In this document: one piece after another, positions 47,447 through 58,306 of the stretch
Numbering within the stretch: the stretch's first letter is position 1
How the letters are laid out: every line of letters starts with the position of its first letter
Source: Marinobacter sp. F4206
Lineage (GTDB): Bacteria; Pseudomonadota; Gammaproteobacteria; Pseudomonadales; Oleiphilaceae
NCBI RefSeq assembly: GCF_019392195.1
Contig: NZ_JAHXKI010000002.1
Span: 992,001 to 1,056,000, forward strand
Direction: 5' to 3'
DNA length: 64,000 bases
Program-made: the position numbers and the translations under genes
Notes under the pieces: generated by a model
What the model saw: the letters and a program-made list of their open reading frames with translations, nothing else
The model's database searches: none
What the model was told of the DNA's origin: nothing

Positions 47447-47868
47447 GCGTTCTGCTCCGGATCATTCTGGCTGTCATCGCCATCGCGGTCGACCGCCGGC
47501 TTATCGCCGACAGCCTTGCGAATGAGACTGTCCATCTTGCGGCTGTATCCCTGCAGGGTATCGAAGTGGAACCGAAGCTGGGGAACGACCCGCAGCTTCA
47601 TCGCCCGTCCGACCTGGCCTCGCAGGAAACCCGAGGCCTTGGCCAGTACCTTGAGGGAATCCTGAACCTCCGGGGACTCCTCGGTCAGATCCTCGGTAGA
47701 CAGAAGCGACACGTAAACATCGGCATAGCCGAGGTCACGGCTCACCTTGACCGCATTGACCGTGACCATGCCGACCCGCGGGTCTTTGACTTCCCGCTGG
47801 ATCAGCTGGGCCAGTTCCCGCTGCATCTGATCGCCGATACGATCAATACGACTGAACTCTCTTGGCAT
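47443..47868 (-). CDS. rbfA: Ribosome-binding factor A
   Basis: A 141-residue KH-fold protein that assists late 30S maturation and cold adaptation. The start [36 protein letters not shown] is diagnostic. The C-terminal tail is acidic and longer than in E. coli. Its start shares one base with the infB stop and its end overlaps truB. Confidence 0.97.
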   Translation of the reverse strand: MPREFSRIDRIGDQMQRELAQLIQREVKDPRVGMVTVNAVKVSRDLGYADVYVSLLSTEDLTEESPEVQDSLKVLAKASGFLRGQVGRAMKLRVVPQLRFHFDTLQGYSRKMDSLIRKAVGDKPAVDRDGDDSQNDPEQNA

Positions 47869-50423
47869 CAGGCCCCCGTGGACTCGAGCTTACGCTCGAC
47901 TCGGACGCGGTCGAAGACTTCGATCTGGTCACCGACCTTCACGTCATAGCCCTTTACGCCGATACCGCATTCCATGCCGTTACGAACCTCGGGGACGTCG
48001 TCCTTGAAGCGACGCAGGGATTCCAGCTCGCCTTCAAAGATCACCACGTTGTCCCGCAGGACGCGGATCGGCTTGTTACGGTATACGGTCCCTTCAGTCA
48101 CCATACAACCGGCGACCTGACCAAACTTCGGCGAACGGAACACGTCACGCACATCGGCGATACCGACGATGTCCTCGCGGAATTCCGGCGCCAGCATGCC
48201 GGTAAGGGCTGCCTTCACATCATCAATCAGGTTATAGATGATGCTGTAATAGCGCAGGTCGAGGCCTTCCTGTTCAACCAGCCGCTTGGATGCCGCATCC
48301 GCACGAACGTTGAAACCGAAGATGACCGCGTTGGTCGCCATGGCCAGACTGATGTCGGTCTCGGCAATACCACCAACCCCGGACGAAACAATCTTGACCT
48401 GAACTTCGTCATTACCCAGGTCTTGCAGCGCCTTGGTAATGGCTTCCAGCGAGCCACGAACGTCGGTCTTGAGCACGACATTGAGGGTTTTGACCTCGTC
48501 CTTGCCCATGTTCTCGAACAGATTTTCCAGCTTGGCAGCCTGCTGACGCTGAAGACGCTGCTCACGCTCACGAGTCTGACGGAACTCGGCGAGTTCTTTC
48601 GCCTTCTTCTCGTCCGCCACAGCGAAGAATTCGTCACCCGCGTCCGGCGTACCGTTAAGCCCCAGGATCTCCACCGGAATGGACGGTCCCGCTTCTTTGG
48701 CCTGCTTGCCGGCTTCGTCGGTCATCGCCCGAACCTTACCGAAGTAGGAACCGGCTACAACCATGTCGCCCTGGCGCAGGGTTCCGTTCTGAACCAGTAC
48801 AGTGGCGACGGAACCACGGCCGCGCTCGAGGCTGGACTCGACCACAACACCCTTGGCCGGCGCATCCGGAGAGGCTTCCAGCTCAAGGATTTCAGACTGC
48901 AGCAAGACCGCTTCCAGAAGTGCCTCAATGCCGTCACCGGTGTGTGCGGAAACGGGGACGAACTGGACATCGCCACCCCAGTCTTCCGGCACAACCTCCA
49001 GGGCCGCCAGTTCACTCTTGATGCGATCGGGGTCAGCACCCTCCTTGTCCATCTTGTTGATGGCCACGACAAGCGGAACGCCCGCGGAGCGCGCATGCTG
49101 AACCGCTTCCTTGGTCTGCGGCATGACGCCGTCATCCGCTGCAACAACCAGGATGACGATATCGGTGCACTGGGCGCCACGAGCACGCATAGCGGTAAAC
49201 GCCGCGTGGCCCGGGGTATCCAGGAACGACACCATGCCGTGATCGGTTTCAACGTGGTAAGCACCAATGTGCTGAGTGATACCGCCGGACTCGCCAGAGG
49301 CAACCTTGGTGCGACGGATGTAATCCAGCAGCGATGTCTTACCATGGTCAACGTGACCCATCACGCTGACCACCGGGGCACGCTTGGTTTTCTCGCCCCC
49401 TTCAAAGGAAAACTCGCTCAGCACTTCTTCTTCAAAAGCGTCGTCGCTGACGGTCTTTGCCTTGTGGCCCAGCTCTTCAGTTACCAGAACAGCAGTTTCC
49501 TGATCCAGCGCCTGATTAATAGTGGTCATCACGCCCATACCCATCAGGGTCTTAATCACGTCTGCGGCCTTGACCGCCATACGCTGGGCAAGGTCACCTA
49601 CGGTGATCGTTTCGGGAATCTCTACTTCTCTGACCATTGGTTTGGTCGGCCTCTCGAAGCCATGACGCTTCTCTTTGGGTTTCTTTTTCGCACGCAGCGG
49701 CTTCCGCAGGGTGGTATCTTCTTCGTCCTCGGAAATCACCAGAGGCTCGTCCACCGGACGGCTGCGCGGACCACGATGGCCTGCCGATTTCTTCTTCGGC
49801 TTGCCTTCTTCAATCTCATCGCCGCGCTCGCGAGCTTTTTCCTTTTTCTTCTTCGGCTTCCTGTCTTTGCCTTCCCCTTCAGGTGGCGGGATAGGCATAT
49901 CTTCCGGCGCCGGAACCGGTTCGGGCTCGGCCGCCTTCTTCGGTTTTTCCTCTGCAACCGGCTCGGCCTGCTCCGGGGCAGCCTCTTCACTCGGCTGCGC
50001 AGGAGTCTCGGCCTCAGCCTGAGGTGCCGGCTCTGCGGCGGCTGCTTGCGGCGCTTCCGCGACCGGAGCCGACTCCGGCTTACGCTCCTCTTCCGCAACT
50101 TCCGGCTGAGACGCCTCACCCTCAGGCTGCAGTTCAGCGCGCTTGATGTAGGTGCGGCGCTTGCGAACCTCCACGTTGACGGTCTTGGCCTTACCCGCCT
50201 TGAGTGTGGTGGTGGTTTTGCGCTTCAGGGTGATCTTGCGCGGTTCTGAGTCCGCCTCACCGTGGTTCTTTCTCAAATAGGCCAGCAACTGCTGCTTCTC
50301 ATCGCTGGACACAGAATCATTTTCGGAACGGGCTTTCAGGCCCGCCTCAACGATCTGCTTCAGCAAACGATCCACGGGAGCGCCTACGTCTTCGGCCAGT
50401 TGTTTTACCGTTACTTCAGCCAT
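47868..50423 (-). CDS. infB: Translation initiation factor IF-2
   Basis: An 851-residue GTPase that places initiator tRNA on the 30S subunit and joins the subunits. An N-terminal IF2 domain (1-50) is followed by a long charged low-complexity linker rich in Glu, Ala, Pro and Lys (about 60-270). Then come the G domain with [22 protein letters not shown] and NKMDK, and the C-terminal barrels that bind fMet-tRNA. The linker's codon bias creates a long open antisense frame, which I do not regard as a gene. Confidence 0.98.
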   Translation of the reverse strand: MAEVTVKQLAEDVGAPVDRLLKQIVEAGLKARSENDSVSSDEKQQLLAYLRKNHGEADSEPRKITLKRKTTTTLKAGKAKTVNVEVRKRRTYIKRAELQPEGEASQPEVAEEERKPESAPVAEAPQAAAAEPAPQAEAETPAQPSEEAAPEQAEPVAEEKPKKAAEPEPVPAPEDMPIPPPEGEGKDRKPKKKKEKARERGDEIEEGKPKKKSAGHRGPRSRPVDEPLVISEDEEDTTLRKPLRAKKKPKEKRHGFERPTKPMVREVEIPETITVGDLAQRMAVKAADVIKTLMGMGVMTTINQALDQETAVLVTEELGHKAKTVSDDAFEEEVLSEFSFEGGEKTKRAPVVSVMGHVDHGKTSLLDYIRRTKVASGESGGITQHIGAYHVETDHGMVSFLDTPGHAAFTAMRARGAQCTDIVILVVAADDGVMPQTKEAVQHARSAGVPLVVAINKMDKEGADPDRIKSELAALEVVPEDWGGDVQFVPVSAHTGDGIEALLEAVLLQSEILELEASPDAPAKGVVVESSLERGRGSVATVLVQNGTLRQGDMVVAGSYFGKVRAMTDEAGKQAKEAGPSIPVEILGLNGTPDAGDEFFAVADEKKAKELAEFRQTREREQRLQRQQAAKLENLFENMGKDEVKTLNVVLKTDVRGSLEAITKALQDLGNDEVQVKIVSSGVGGIAETDISLAMATNAVIFGFNVRADAASKRLVEQEGLDLRYYSIIYNLIDDVKAALTGMLAPEFREDIVGIADVRDVFRSPKFGQVAGCMVTEGTVYRNKPIRVLRDNVVIFEGELESLRRFKDDVPEVRNGMECGIGVKGYDVKVGDQIEVFDRVRVERKLESTGA

Positions 50424-50441
50424 ACTGGTCCTCCTCCCGAA

Positions 50442-51935
50442 TTAAGCCTGGTCTTCAAACCAGGGGGCACGTGCCGTCATGATCAACTGACCCGCACGCT
50501 CTTCATCCATACCTTCAATCTCGAGCAGATCGCCTACCGACTGCTCCGCCAGATCTTCCATAGTCCGCACGCCCATACCGGCCAGCTTGAATGCCAGGCT
50601 GCGGTCCATGCCGTCCATTCCCAGAAGATCTTCTGCCGGCTCGGCGCCCTCAAGCGCCTCTTCACTTGCCAGCGCCTGATTCAGCAAAACGTCCTTGGCG
50701 CGGCGACGAAGCTCGCTGACGGTGTCTTCGTCAAAGCCCTCAATCGCCAACATTTCTTCCATCGGCACATAGGCCACTTCTTCAATGGACGTAAAGCCTT
50801 CATCAATCAGGACACCGGCGAATTCATCGTCCACATCCAGATTACTGGTGAAGTGATCCACCAGACGATTGTACTCCTGTTCCTGGCGCTCGCCGGCTTC
50901 TTCTTCGGTCATCACGTTCAGAGTCCATCCGGTCAGCTCGGTCGCCAACCGGACATTCTGCCCGTTACGACCGATCGCCTGCGCCAGGTTATCTTCCGCA
51001 ACCGCGACTTCCATGGTGTGGCGGTCTTCATCCATGACAATGGAAGCCACCTCCGCCGGTGCCATGGCGTTGATCACCAGCTGCGCGGGGTTATCGTCCC
51101 AAAGCACGATATCGACCCGCTCACCGCCCAACTCGTTGGACACCGCCTGGACGCGTGACCCGCGCATACCGACACAGGCGCCGACCGGGTCGATCCGGCG
51201 ATCATTGGTTTTTACTGCAATCTTGGCGCGGGAGCCGGGATCACGGGCGGCACCACGGATCTCGATCAGCTCTTCTGCGATCTCGGGCACTTCAATGCGG
51301 AACAGTTCAATCAGCATTTGCGGCGCGGTGCGGCTGAGGATCAACTGCGGACCGCGATGATCCGTCCGAATCTCCAGCAGCAACGAGCGAACCCGATCGC
51401 CCATGCGGAAAGTTTCCCGGGGGATCAGGTTTTCGCGGGGCAACAACGCCTCAGCGTTCGCGCCCAGGTCCACAATCACGTTGTCACGGGTGACCTTCTT
51501 GACGGTCCCGGACACCAGCTCACCGACACGGTCACGGTAGCTGTCGACGATCTTGGTGCGCTCAGCTTCCCGAACTTTCTGGAAAATGATCTGCTTGGCC
51601 GCCTGAGCACCAATCCTGCCGAAGGCGACGGATTCGGTTTTCTCTTCGTGGATGTCACCGGGCTTCAGGTTGCTGTCAATTTCTTCCGCTTCCTGCAAGG
51701 TCAGCTCGGTACCCAGGGCCGGAACTGCATCGTTATCGACGACCAGCCAGCGACGGAACGTTTCATATTCGCCGGTACGACGATCGATGGAAACGCGGAT
51801 ATCGGCTTCCTCGTCCTCGTACCGTTTTTTGGCAGCGGTGGCGAGCGCAAGCTCGATCGCCTCAAAAATCACATCCTTCTCGACTCCCTTCTCGTTCGAG
51901 ACGGATTCAACCACCAGCAAGATCTCTTTACTCAT
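50442..51935 (-). CDS. nusA: Transcription termination/antitermination factor NusA
   Basis: A 497-residue NusA with N-terminal RNA-polymerase-binding domain, S1 domain ([32 protein letters not shown]), two KH domains ([24 protein letters not shown] and [18 protein letters not shown]) and the two C-terminal acidic repeats found in proteobacterial NusA. It controls pausing, termination and antitermination. It sits between rimP and infB; the structured leader with terminators upstream of rimP is a plausible target for its own autocontrol. Confidence 0.98.
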   Translation of the reverse strand: MSKEILLVVESVSNEKGVEKDVIFEAIELALATAAKKRYEDEEADIRVSIDRRTGEYETFRRWLVVDNDAVPALGTELTLQEAEEIDSNLKPGDIHEEKTESVAFGRIGAQAAKQIIFQKVREAERTKIVDSYRDRVGELVSGTVKKVTRDNVIVDLGANAEALLPRENLIPRETFRMGDRVRSLLLEIRTDHRGPQLILSRTAPQMLIELFRIEVPEIAEELIEIRGAARDPGSRAKIAVKTNDRRIDPVGACVGMRGSRVQAVSNELGGERVDIVLWDDNPAQLVINAMAPAEVASIVMDEDRHTMEVAVAEDNLAQAIGRNGQNVRLATELTGWTLNVMTEEEAGERQEQEYNRLVDHFTSNLDVDDEFAGVLIDEGFTSIEEVAYVPMEEMLAIEGFDEDTVSELRRRAKDVLLNQALASEEALEGAEPAEDLLGMDGMDRSLAFKLAGMGVRTMEDLAEQSVGDLLEIEGMDEERAGQLIMTARAPWFEDQA

Positions 51936-51992
51936 TCGATTGCCCTGCCCTCAAAATAAACTGTGCGTCCACTGACTTTTGTTCAGGTGTGT

Positions 51993-52454
51993 TCATTCAA
52001 ATACCGGGATGATGTGCGCCCGCTCGATGCTATCGAACGGCAGCATATACTCGTGGTCATCGACCAGCAGAATCACATCATCACCCTCAACGCCCTTGAT
52101 CAGCCCCTGAAACTTGCGACGGCCTTCAAACGCCATGCGCAACCGGATCTGGACCTGATGGCCCGCAAAGGCTTCATATTGCTCCAGGCGAAACAGCGGT
52201 CTGTCCATTCCGGGCGAGGAAACCTCCAGGGTATATTCCGTCTGGATCGGGTCTTCCACGTCCATCACGCCGCTGATCTGGCGACTGACTTTTTCGCAGT
52301 CCTCAACCGAAATGCCGTTCTCGACATCATCGATAAACACCCGCAGTTTCGAGTGGTGACCCTGCGAGCGATATTCAATCCCCCAGAACTCATAGCCCAG
52401 GCCTTCGACCACCGGCCGAAGAATGTCTTCCAGTTGCTTAAGCTTGGCTGACAA
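51993..52454 (-). CDS. rimP: Ribosome maturation factor RimP
   Basis: A 153-residue RimP, needed for 30S subunit maturation. Conserved segments are [49 protein letters not shown] and [14 protein letters not shown]. It is the first gene of rimP-nusA-infB, 57 bases before nusA. Confidence 0.97.
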   Translation of the reverse strand: MSAKLKQLEDILRPVVEGLGYEFWGIEYRSQGHHSKLRVFIDDVENGISVEDCEKVSRQISGVMDVEDPIQTEYTLEVSSPGMDRPLFRLEQYEAFAGHQVQIRLRMAFEGRRKFQGLIKGVEGDDVILLVDDHEYMLPFDSIERAHIIPVFE

Positions 52455-52494
52455 GTTATGCCGTCTCCGTTTTCAAATTTACCGGCCCCAAAAA

Positions 52495-52583
52495 CAAAAA
52501 AAGGGCTGTTGATCAGCCCTTTTTATGCACCAGGGCCTGATGCGCCAGGCCCCTTAATCAAAAAGCCCCTGAAAATGGGGCCC
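52495..52583 (-). terminator. Tandem terminators upstream of rimP
   Basis: Read on the minus strand, three hairpins follow one another. GCCCC/GGGGC with TTTTT (52558-52583) is a good intrinsic terminator; GGGCCTG/CAGGCCC (52533-52552) is a bare hairpin; AAGGGCTG/CAGCCCTT (52501-52521) with a long T-tract is a second strong terminator. Transcripts heading for rimP must pass all three, which suggests attenuation. Confidence 0.85.
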
Positions 52584-52686
52584 TTTGTTGCAAGAACTCA
52601 CAGGAAGCAAACCGGTGAACCGCTTCCTGCTGACAGACACCTGGCCTGCCAGAACCTGCGCGCTTACACGCGCTGGCTCCAATATC
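52584..52686 (-). ncRNA. Candidate structured leader RNA or small RNA ahead of rimP-nusA
   Basis: Between the promoter at 52693-52721 and the first terminator lies about 100 bases with no ORF. It can form a GCGCG/CGCGC hairpin (52658-52673) and a CAGGAAGC/GCTTCCTG hairpin (52601-52629). A stable RNA of about 125 bases would end at the first terminator. It occupies the position of the metY leader in E. coli but contains no tRNA. I do not recognise an RNA family. Confidence 0.5.
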
Positions 52687-52692
52687 CGCCGG

Positions 52693-52721
52693 AGTATAGA
52701 GACGCCGGAGGAACTGGTCAA
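52693..52721 (-). promoter_or_regulatory. Sigma-70 promoter for the rimP-nusA-infB leader
   Basis: On the minus strand TTGACC and TATACT are separated by exactly 17 bases. The promoter begins directly after the tRNA-Leu terminator, so it starts a new transcription unit toward rimP. Confidence 0.75.
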
Positions 52722-52730
52722 GGACTGACC

Positions 52731-52764
52731 AAAAAAAACGGCCTGGAGATTCCAAGCCGTTTTC
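52731..52764 (-). terminator. Terminator after tRNA-Leu
   Basis: On the minus strand AACGGC pairs with GCCGTT and is followed by eight T, nine bases past the tRNA CCA end. It ends the secG-tRNA-Leu transcript. Confidence 0.88.
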
Positions 52765-52772
52765 CTACTATA

Positions 52773-52857
52773 TGGTGCCCGGGGCCGGACTCGAACCGGC
52801 ACGGCTTTCGCCACTACCCCCTCAAGATAGCGTGTCTACCAGTTCCACCACCCGGGC
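52773..52857 (-). tRNA. tRNA-Leu (GAG anticodon)
   Basis: The 85-base sequence folds as a class II tRNA with GCCCGGG/CCCGGGC acceptor stem, D-loop GGTGGAACTGGTAGA, anticodon loop TTGAGGG giving anticodon GAG, a variable arm, T-arm GGTTCGAGTCC and an encoded CCA end. It decodes CUC and CUU leucine codons. It lies just after secG, the usual place in gammaproteobacteria. Confidence 0.97.
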
Positions 52858-52864
52858 AACACTC

Positions 52865-53245
52865 TTACTCGAGCTCAGGGAGATCAGACTCCCTGCTCTC
52901 GGTCTCGCTGTCCGGCGCTGATTCACCTTCCGCAGCCTGCTCAGTCGGGGCAGCTTCCTTGGACTCCTGAACAACAGGAATACCAGCTTCACCCGCCACT
53001 TCGGCACGCTGCTTGGCGAATACCGCCAGCGAAAAACTTGTCACAAAAAAGACGATTGCAAGAATCGTGGTAAAGCGGGTCAGGAAACTTCCGCTACCCT
53101 GACTACCGAAGACAGTCTGGGATGCACCACCACCAAATGCGGCGCCGGCATCTGCACCCTTGCCCTGCTGGATCAGCACAAGACCCACCAGTGCCACCGC
53201 GATAACCACGTGCACAACGACTACCAGTGTTTCCATCCAATCCAT
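52865..53245 (-). CDS. secG: Preprotein translocase subunit SecG
   Basis: A 126-residue protein with two membrane helices (about 3-24 and 54-74) joined by the conserved cytoplasmic GKGADAGAAFGGGASQTVFGSQGSG loop; this is SecG, the accessory subunit of SecYEG. The C-terminal 45 residues are acidic and not needed for the family call. It lies between tpiA and tRNA-Leu as in related genomes. Confidence 0.96.
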   Translation of the reverse strand: MDWMETLVVVVHVVIAVALVGLVLIQQGKGADAGAAFGGGASQTVFGSQGSGSFLTRFTTILAIVFFVTSFSLAVFAKQRAEVAGEAGIPVVQESKEAAPTEQAAEGESAPDSETESRESDLPELE

Positions 53246-53263
53246 ATCGACTCTCGCGAACCT

Positions 53264-54028
53264 TTAGCTTTTGGTACCCGCCGGCATGGACCGGCAAATA
53301 CTCACAAAATCTTCTGCTACCAGAGATGCCCCGCCGATCAAACCGCCGTCAATATCCGGCTCGGCAAAAAGGGCCGCTGCATTATCCGCTTTTACACTGC
53401 CGCCGTAAAGCAGGGAAATACTTTCGGCTGGCGCCCCGATCTCTGCAAGCACCCCGCGGATCGAAGCGTGCATTGCCTGGGCATCTTCCGCAGTGGCGGT
53501 CTTGCCTGTGCCGATCGCCCAGACCGGCTCGTACGCCACCACGATATTGCTCCACTGGTCGGCACCGACACTGGCCAATCCTTCCTTGACCTGCGCGGCA
53601 ACCACCGCTTCGGCACGACCGGCCTCACGCTCATCCAAGGTTTCGCCAACACAGACAACCGCTGTCAGGCCACAGGATGCCAATCGTTCAACCTTGGCGG
53701 CAACCACATCATCGGTCTCGCCGAACAACTGACGCCGCTCCGAGTGACCAACCAGAGCGTAACGACACCCCTGATCTTTCGCCATGTCTGCCGAAATTTC
53801 TCCGGTGTAGGCCCCTGACTGCCACTGACCGACGTTCTGGACGCCGACAGCCAAACTGCTGCCTGCCTGCTCTACGACATCACTGACATAAATCGCGGGA
53901 GGAATAATAACAACCTCCACGCCATTATCAAGAGCGCCGGTCTCCGCCCGGACTTGATCAACAAGGTTCCTGGCGAGGTCTTTCGACCCGTTCATTTTCC
54001 AGTTTCCGGCTACGATCTTGCGACGCAT
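53264..54028 (-). CDS. tpiA: Triosephosphate isomerase
   Basis: A 254-residue TIM-barrel enzyme interconverting dihydroxyacetone phosphate and glyceraldehyde 3-phosphate. It has the NWKMNG substrate lysine at the N-terminus, catalytic His in VGHSERR, catalytic Glu in AYEPVWAIGTGKTA, and the LLYGGSV and GGLIGGASL phosphate-binding loops. The frame is open 19 codons further upstream, but ATG 54028 (MRRKIVAGNWKMNG) gives the normal length. Confidence 0.97.
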   Translation of the reverse strand: MRRKIVAGNWKMNGSKDLARNLVDQVRAETGALDNGVEVVIIPPAIYVSDVVEQAGSSLAVGVQNVGQWQSGAYTGEISADMAKDQGCRYALVGHSERRQLFGETDDVVAAKVERLASCGLTAVVCVGETLDEREAGRAEAVVAAQVKEGLASVGADQWSNIVVAYEPVWAIGTGKTATAEDAQAMHASIRGVLAEIGAPAESISLLYGGSVKADNAAALFAEPDIDGGLIGGASLVAEDFVSICRSMPAGTKS

Positions 54029-54103
54029 AACAGTTCCCAATTCCAAGGGAGGGCGAACTATACAGCAGTGCCTCCCGACAGACAACCGCCTGAAAATACA
54101 AAA

Positions 54104-55447
54104 TTAAGCGGCAGAATTCTCCACCACCACCGCCAACTCCCGGGCAATGCGCGCAATCTCCGCCGCATCGTGCCCCTCGGTCATCACACGGATCAGCGGC
54201 TCAGTGCCAGACGCTCGCAGCAGGACCCGACCAGCATCGCCAAGCTGCGATTCAGCCTTGCGCACGGCGGCAACAATATCTTCACGGGCATGAGGGTCGA
54301 AGCGCCGCGCAACCCGGACGTTTACCATGGTCTGTGGCAGCTTGCTCATTCCCTGGCGCAGTTCGGCGAGACTCTTGCCGGACTTGCTCACGGCCAATAA
54401 GACCTGCAGCGCAGAAACAATACCATCCCCCGTGCTGGTGCAATCCCTGATCACCATGTGACCAGAGCCTTCGCCGCCAAGCACCCAGTTGTTGGCCAGC
54501 AGCCGCTCCATCACATAACGGTCACCCACCTTGGCACGCTCGAACTCGATACCCTGCTCACGCAAGGCAAGCTCGACCCCAAGATTGGTCATGAGAGTTC
54601 CGACGACCCCGCCCTTGAGCCGGCCCTCGGCAAAACGCTGGGAGGCGATCACATACAGCAGTTCATCACCATCCACTTCGGAGCCGTCGCGGTCGACCAT
54701 CAGCACCCGATCACCGTCGCCGTCAAAGGCAATACCCAGATCAGCCCCTTGATCGACAACGGCCTGCTTGAGCCTGGCAAGATAGGTAGACCCGACGTTG
54801 AGGTTGATGTTGAGGCCGTTTGGCTCACCACCAATGACCGTCACTTTGGCACCCAACTCCTGAAAGACCTTGGGCGCAACGTGGTAGGTTGCACCATGGG
54901 CACAGTCGAGGACAATCTTCATGCCATCGAGGGCGAATTCATTGGGCACCGTGCTTTTGCAAAACTCCACATAGCGGCCAGGAGCATCGTCAACCCGCGA
55001 GGCTTTGCCCAGCTCTTCGGAGGAACAGACCTCAAGAGGCTTATCGAGCCAACGCTCGATCTCCGCTTCCAGCGCATCATCAAGCTTGGTCCCGGCGTGC
55101 GAGAAAAACTTGATGCCATTGTCATGGTGCGGGTTGTGGGAGGCACTGATAACAATCCCTGCAGACGCCCGAAAGGTCCGGGTCAGGTAAGCAATGGCTG
55201 GTGTGGGCATGGGGCCGAGCAGCTTTACGTCGACGCCAGCCGCAGAGAGTCCGGATTCCAGAGCCGATTCGAACATATAACCGGAAAGCCGGGTATCCTT
55301 ACCGATCAGCACACTGTTGCGCTGCCCGTCGCGTTTGAACGCCTGTCCAGCTGCCCAGCCCAGCTTGAGCATGAACTCCGGGGTAATGGGTGACTCGCCG
55401 ACCCGGCCCCGAATCCCGTCGGTGCCAAAATATTTTCTCTCGGACAT
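54104..55447 (-). CDS. glmM: Phosphoglucosamine mutase
   Basis: A 447-residue alpha-D-phosphohexomutase that makes glucosamine 1-phosphate for peptidoglycan and lipopolysaccharide. The phosphoserine loop is [17 protein letters not shown] near residue 100, the Mg loop is DGDGDR near 245, the sugar loop GGEGSGHM near 325 and the phosphate loop [12 protein letters not shown] near 410. Its start overlaps the folP stop by one base. Confidence 0.98.
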   Translation of the reverse strand: MSERKYFGTDGIRGRVGESPITPEFMLKLGWAAGQAFKRDGQRNSVLIGKDTRLSGYMFESALESGLSAAGVDVKLLGPMPTPAIAYLTRTFRASAGIVISASHNPHHDNGIKFFSHAGTKLDDALEAEIERWLDKPLEVCSSEELGKASRVDDAPGRYVEFCKSTVPNEFALDGMKIVLDCAHGATYHVAPKVFQELGAKVTVIGGEPNGLNINLNVGSTYLARLKQAVVDQGADLGIAFDGDGDRVLMVDRDGSEVDGDELLYVIASQRFAEGRLKGGVVGTLMTNLGVELALREQGIEFERAKVGDRYVMERLLANNWVLGGEGSGHMVIRDCTSTGDGIVSALQVLLAVSKSGKSLAELRQGMSKLPQTMVNVRVARRFDPHAREDIVAAVRKAESQLGDAGRVLLRASGTEPLIRVMTEGHDAAEIARIARELAVVVENSAA

Positions 55448-56277
55448 TAACGCGCCTCCTTCATCGCCGTCACCACCTTGACGGCATCCACTGTTTCGCG
55501 GACATCATGCACCCGTATGATGCTGCCCCCTTTCATGGCTGCTATTGTCGCGGCGGCAAGACTTGCGGGCAACCGTTCATTTACGTCGCGACCGGTGATC
55601 GCACCCAGCATGGACTTTCGGGACATACCAATAAGGAGAGGATGGCCCAACACGTGCAACTGCTCAAGGGCGGAGAGCAGCCGGAGATTGTGCTCCAGGG
55701 TCTTGCCGAAACCGAAACCCGGATCCAGGATGATATTCTCTGGCCGCACCCCGACATGCTCAGCCACTCGCATGCGCTCGGTCAGAAAGGAACTGACGTC
55801 CCGGCAGACATTTCGGTATTCCGGACGGTCCTGCATGGTGTCCGGCTCGCCTTGAATGTGCATGATGCAGACAGGAATATCGGCGGTCGCCGCTGCCTCG
55901 GGAGCACCATCCCGCTGCAACGCCCGGACATCGTTGATCAGCCCGGCACCCAGGCGCGCGGTCTCAGCCATCACCTCCGGCGCACTGGTATCTACCGAGA
56001 CCACCACCTCCAGTTCCCGGACAATCGCCTCGACCACCGGACATACCCGGTCCAGTTCCTCCTGAACCGAGACCGGTGCGGCGCCGGGCCTGGTGGATTC
56101 ACCACCCACGTCAATGAATGCCGCACCATCCGCGATCATTTGCCGAGCTCGAGCCATCGCCGCCTCCGGGCGATTGAATTGACCACCATCCGAAAAAGAA
56201 TCCGGCGTGACATTCAGGACACCCATTACGTGACAGCGAGACATATCCAGTACCCGCCCGGCAAAATTCATTTCCAT
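55447..56277 (-). CDS. folP: Dihydropteroate synthase
   Basis: A 276-residue TIM-barrel enzyme of folate synthesis and the target of sulfonamides. The pterin-pyrophosphate loop is [16 protein letters not shown] near residue 15, the second signature is GGESTRPGA near 50, and the C-terminal end has [13 protein letters not shown]. The frame stays open 83 codons upstream through the ftsH terminator, but ATG 56277 with AAGG eight bases ahead is the real start. Confidence 0.96.
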   Translation of the reverse strand: MEMNFAGRVLDMSRCHVMGVLNVTPDSFSDGGQFNRPEAAMARARQMIADGAAFIDVGGESTRPGAAPVSVQEELDRVCPVVEAIVRELEVVVSVDTSAPEVMAETARLGAGLINDVRALQRDGAPEAAATADIPVCIMHIQGEPDTMQDRPEYRNVCRDVSSFLTERMRVAEHVGVRPENIILDPGFGFGKTLEHNLRLLSALEQLHVLGHPLLIGMSRKSMLGAITGRDVNERLPASLAAATIAAMKGGSIIRVHDVRETVDAVKVVTAMKEAR

Positions 56278-56302
56278 AGCAAACCTTTTTTCGGGAGAAC
56301 AA

Positions 56303-56332
56303 AAACAAACGCCGCCCGGAGTCCGGGCGGCG
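56303..56332 (-). terminator. Terminator between ftsH and folP
   Basis: On the minus strand GCCGCCCGGA-type arms (core GCCGCCCG/CGGGCGGC) form a very stable hairpin followed by TTTGTTTTTG. It lies inside what is normally one ftsH-folP-glmM operon, so read-through is probably partial. Confidence 0.8.
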
Positions 56333-56362
56333 CAGAGGTATCGCTTTCGAGTCGCGGTTGTG

Positions 56363-58306
56363 TCAGTGCTCGCCCGCAGGCCGACCAACACCGGGCTGAC
56401 GGCCATCATCGGAGCCCTTGGGCTCGGACGCGGACTCAGGCTCGTCAACCTTCGCACCACCGGTCGGACCACTGTCACCCCAACCTTTGGGAGGACGCGG
56501 GACCCGGCCTTCCATGATGTCGTCAATCTGGAACCGGTCGATGGTCTCGTACTTCATCAAGGCGTCGGCCATCAGGTCGAGCTTGTCGCGATTATCGATC
56601 AACAACTGACGGGCCTTCTCGTAACACTCATCAATGATGTTACGGACCTCCTCATCAATACGCTGCGCGGTTTCCGGCGAATAAACGGTCTGCGACTGAC
56701 CGGCGGAACGCCCCAGGAACGGCTCTTCGCTGTCGGTATCGTACTGCAGCGGCCCAAGCTTTTCGGACAGGCCCCAGCGGGTAACCATATTGCGGGCGAG
56801 ACTGGTGGCCCTCTCGATGTCGTTGGACGCACCGGTGGTGACGCCATCAAACCCGAGGGTCAGCTCTTCGGCAATTCGACCACCAAACAGGCTGCAGATC
56901 GAGCTGATCAGGAAGCGCTTGCTGTGGCTGTACTTGTCCTCTTCCGGGAGGAACATGGTCACACCCAGGGCACGTCCGCGAGGAATGATGCTGACCTTGT
57001 AGACCGGGTCATGCTCGGGCATCAGACGCCCGACAATGGCATGCCCGGACTCATGGTACGCAGTATTCCGCTTTTCCTTCTCGCTCATCACCATGGACTT
57101 GCGCTCGGCGCCCATCATGATCTTGTCCTTGGCGAGTTCAAATTCTTCCATGGACACCAGACGCTGGTTGCGGCGCGCGGCAAACAACGCCGCCTCGTTC
57201 ACCAGGTTGGCAAGATCCGCGCCGGAGAACCCGGGCGTGCCGCGAGCAATCAGGACCGGTTCAACGCCATCCGCCAGGGGCACTTTCTTCATGTGCACCT
57301 TAAGAATCTGCTCCCGGCCAATGATATCCGGAAGGCCGACAACAACCTGACGGTCGAAGCGTCCCGGACGCAACAGCGCCGGATCCAGCACGTCAGGACG
57401 GTTGGTGGCCGCGATGACAATAACGCCCTCGTTGCCCTCGAAACCGTCCATTTCGACCAGCAGCTGGTTCAGGGTCTGCTCGCGCTCGTCGTGACCACCA
57501 CCCATGCCAGCGCCACGATGGCGACCGACCGCATCGATCTCGTCGATGAAGATGATGCACGGACTCTGCTTCTTGGCCTGCTCGAACATGTCGCGCACCC
57601 GAGAGGCACCGACGCCCACGAACATTTCCACAAAATCCGAGCCGGAAATGGAGAAGAACGGCACCTTCGCCTCACCGGCGATCGCCTTGGCAAGCAAGGT
57701 CTTACCGGTACCAGGCTGCCCCACCATCAAAACACCTTTCGGAATGCTACCGCCAAGACGCTGGAATTTGCTGGGATCCCGCAAGAAGTCCACCAGCTCC
57801 TTCACGTCTTCCTTGGCTTCGTCCACGCCCGCCACATCGGCGAAGGTCGTCTTGATCTGATCCTCGCTCATCAGGCGCGCCTTGCTCTTGCCGAACGACA
57901 TGGGGCCCTTGCCGCCACCGCCGCCTTGCATCTGTCGCATGAAGAACACGAACAGCGCGATGATGATCAGTATCGGGAATGCAGCCACCAGCAACTGAGT
58001 CCACAGGCTCTGGCGCTCGGGCTCCTTACCGATGACTTCCACGTTGTTGGCCAGCAGATCGTCCATCAGCTTGTTATCGGAGACCTGTGGTCGGATCGTC
58101 TGGAACTGGGACCCATCACCACGGGTACCCTGGATTTCCAGACCATCGATCGTCACCTTGTTGACCTGGCCCTGCTGGACCATCTCAACAAACTGAGAAT
58201 AATTGACTTGTTGCCCGCTGGTGGTGGGGGAGAAATTCTGAAACACCATCAGCAGCACGGCGGCTATAATCAGCCAGAGAACCAGATTTTTTGCCATATC
58301 GTTCAA
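56363..58306 (-). CDS. ftsH: ATP-dependent zinc metalloprotease FtsH
   Basis: A 647-residue membrane AAA+ protease that degrades membrane proteins and regulators such as LpxC and sigma-32 in E. coli. Two transmembrane helices (about 5-25 and 105-125) flank a periplasmic domain; Walker A is GQPGTGKT (195-203), the second region of homology contains [22 protein letters not shown], and the zinc site HESGH lies near residue 417. The assigned start is TTG with AGGTGA ahead of it; an ATG three codons later (MAKNLVLW) is the other common start. The C-terminal tail is Pro/Gly/Asp-rich. Confidence 0.97.
   Translation of the reverse strand: MNDMAKNLVLWLIIAAVLLMVFQNFSPTTSGQQVNYSQFVEMVQQGQVNKVTIDGLEIQGTRGDGSQFQTIRPQVSDNKLMDDLLANNVEVIGKEPERQSLWTQLLVAAFPILIIIALFVFFMRQMQGGGGGKGPMSFGKSKARLMSEDQIKTTFADVAGVDEAKEDVKELVDFLRDPSKFQRLGGSIPKGVLMVGQPGTGKTLLAKAIAGEAKVPFFSISGSDFVEMFVGVGASRVRDMFEQAKKQSPCIIFIDEIDAVGRHRGAGMGGGHDEREQTLNQLLVEMDGFEGNEGVIVIAATNRPDVLDPALLRPGRFDRQVVVGLPDIIGREQILKVHMKKVPLADGVEPVLIARGTPGFSGADLANLVNEAALFAARRNQRLVSMEEFELAKDKIMMGAERKSMVMSEKEKRNTAYHESGHAIVGRLMPEHDPVYKVSIIPRGRALGVTMFLPEEDKYSHSKRFLISSICSLFGGRIAEELTLGFDGVTTGASNDIERATSLARNMVTRWGLSEKLGPLQYDTDSEEPFLGRSAGQSQTVYSPETAQRIDEEVRNIIDECYEKARQLLIDNRDKLDLMADALMKYETIDRFQIDDIMEGRVPRPPKGWGDSGPTGGAKVDEPESASEPKGSDDGRQPGVGRPAGEH

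Noticed and set aside
47862..50249. Very long open frame (795 codons) on the plus strand opposite infB
   Set aside because: It is the antisense shadow of infB; the protein has no recognisable domain, and infB on the minus strand is beyond doubt.
52584..52730. tRNA-fMet (metY) gene ahead of rimP as in E. coli
   Set aside because: The sequence has hairpins but no T-arm GTTCRA, acceptor stem or CAT anticodon loop.
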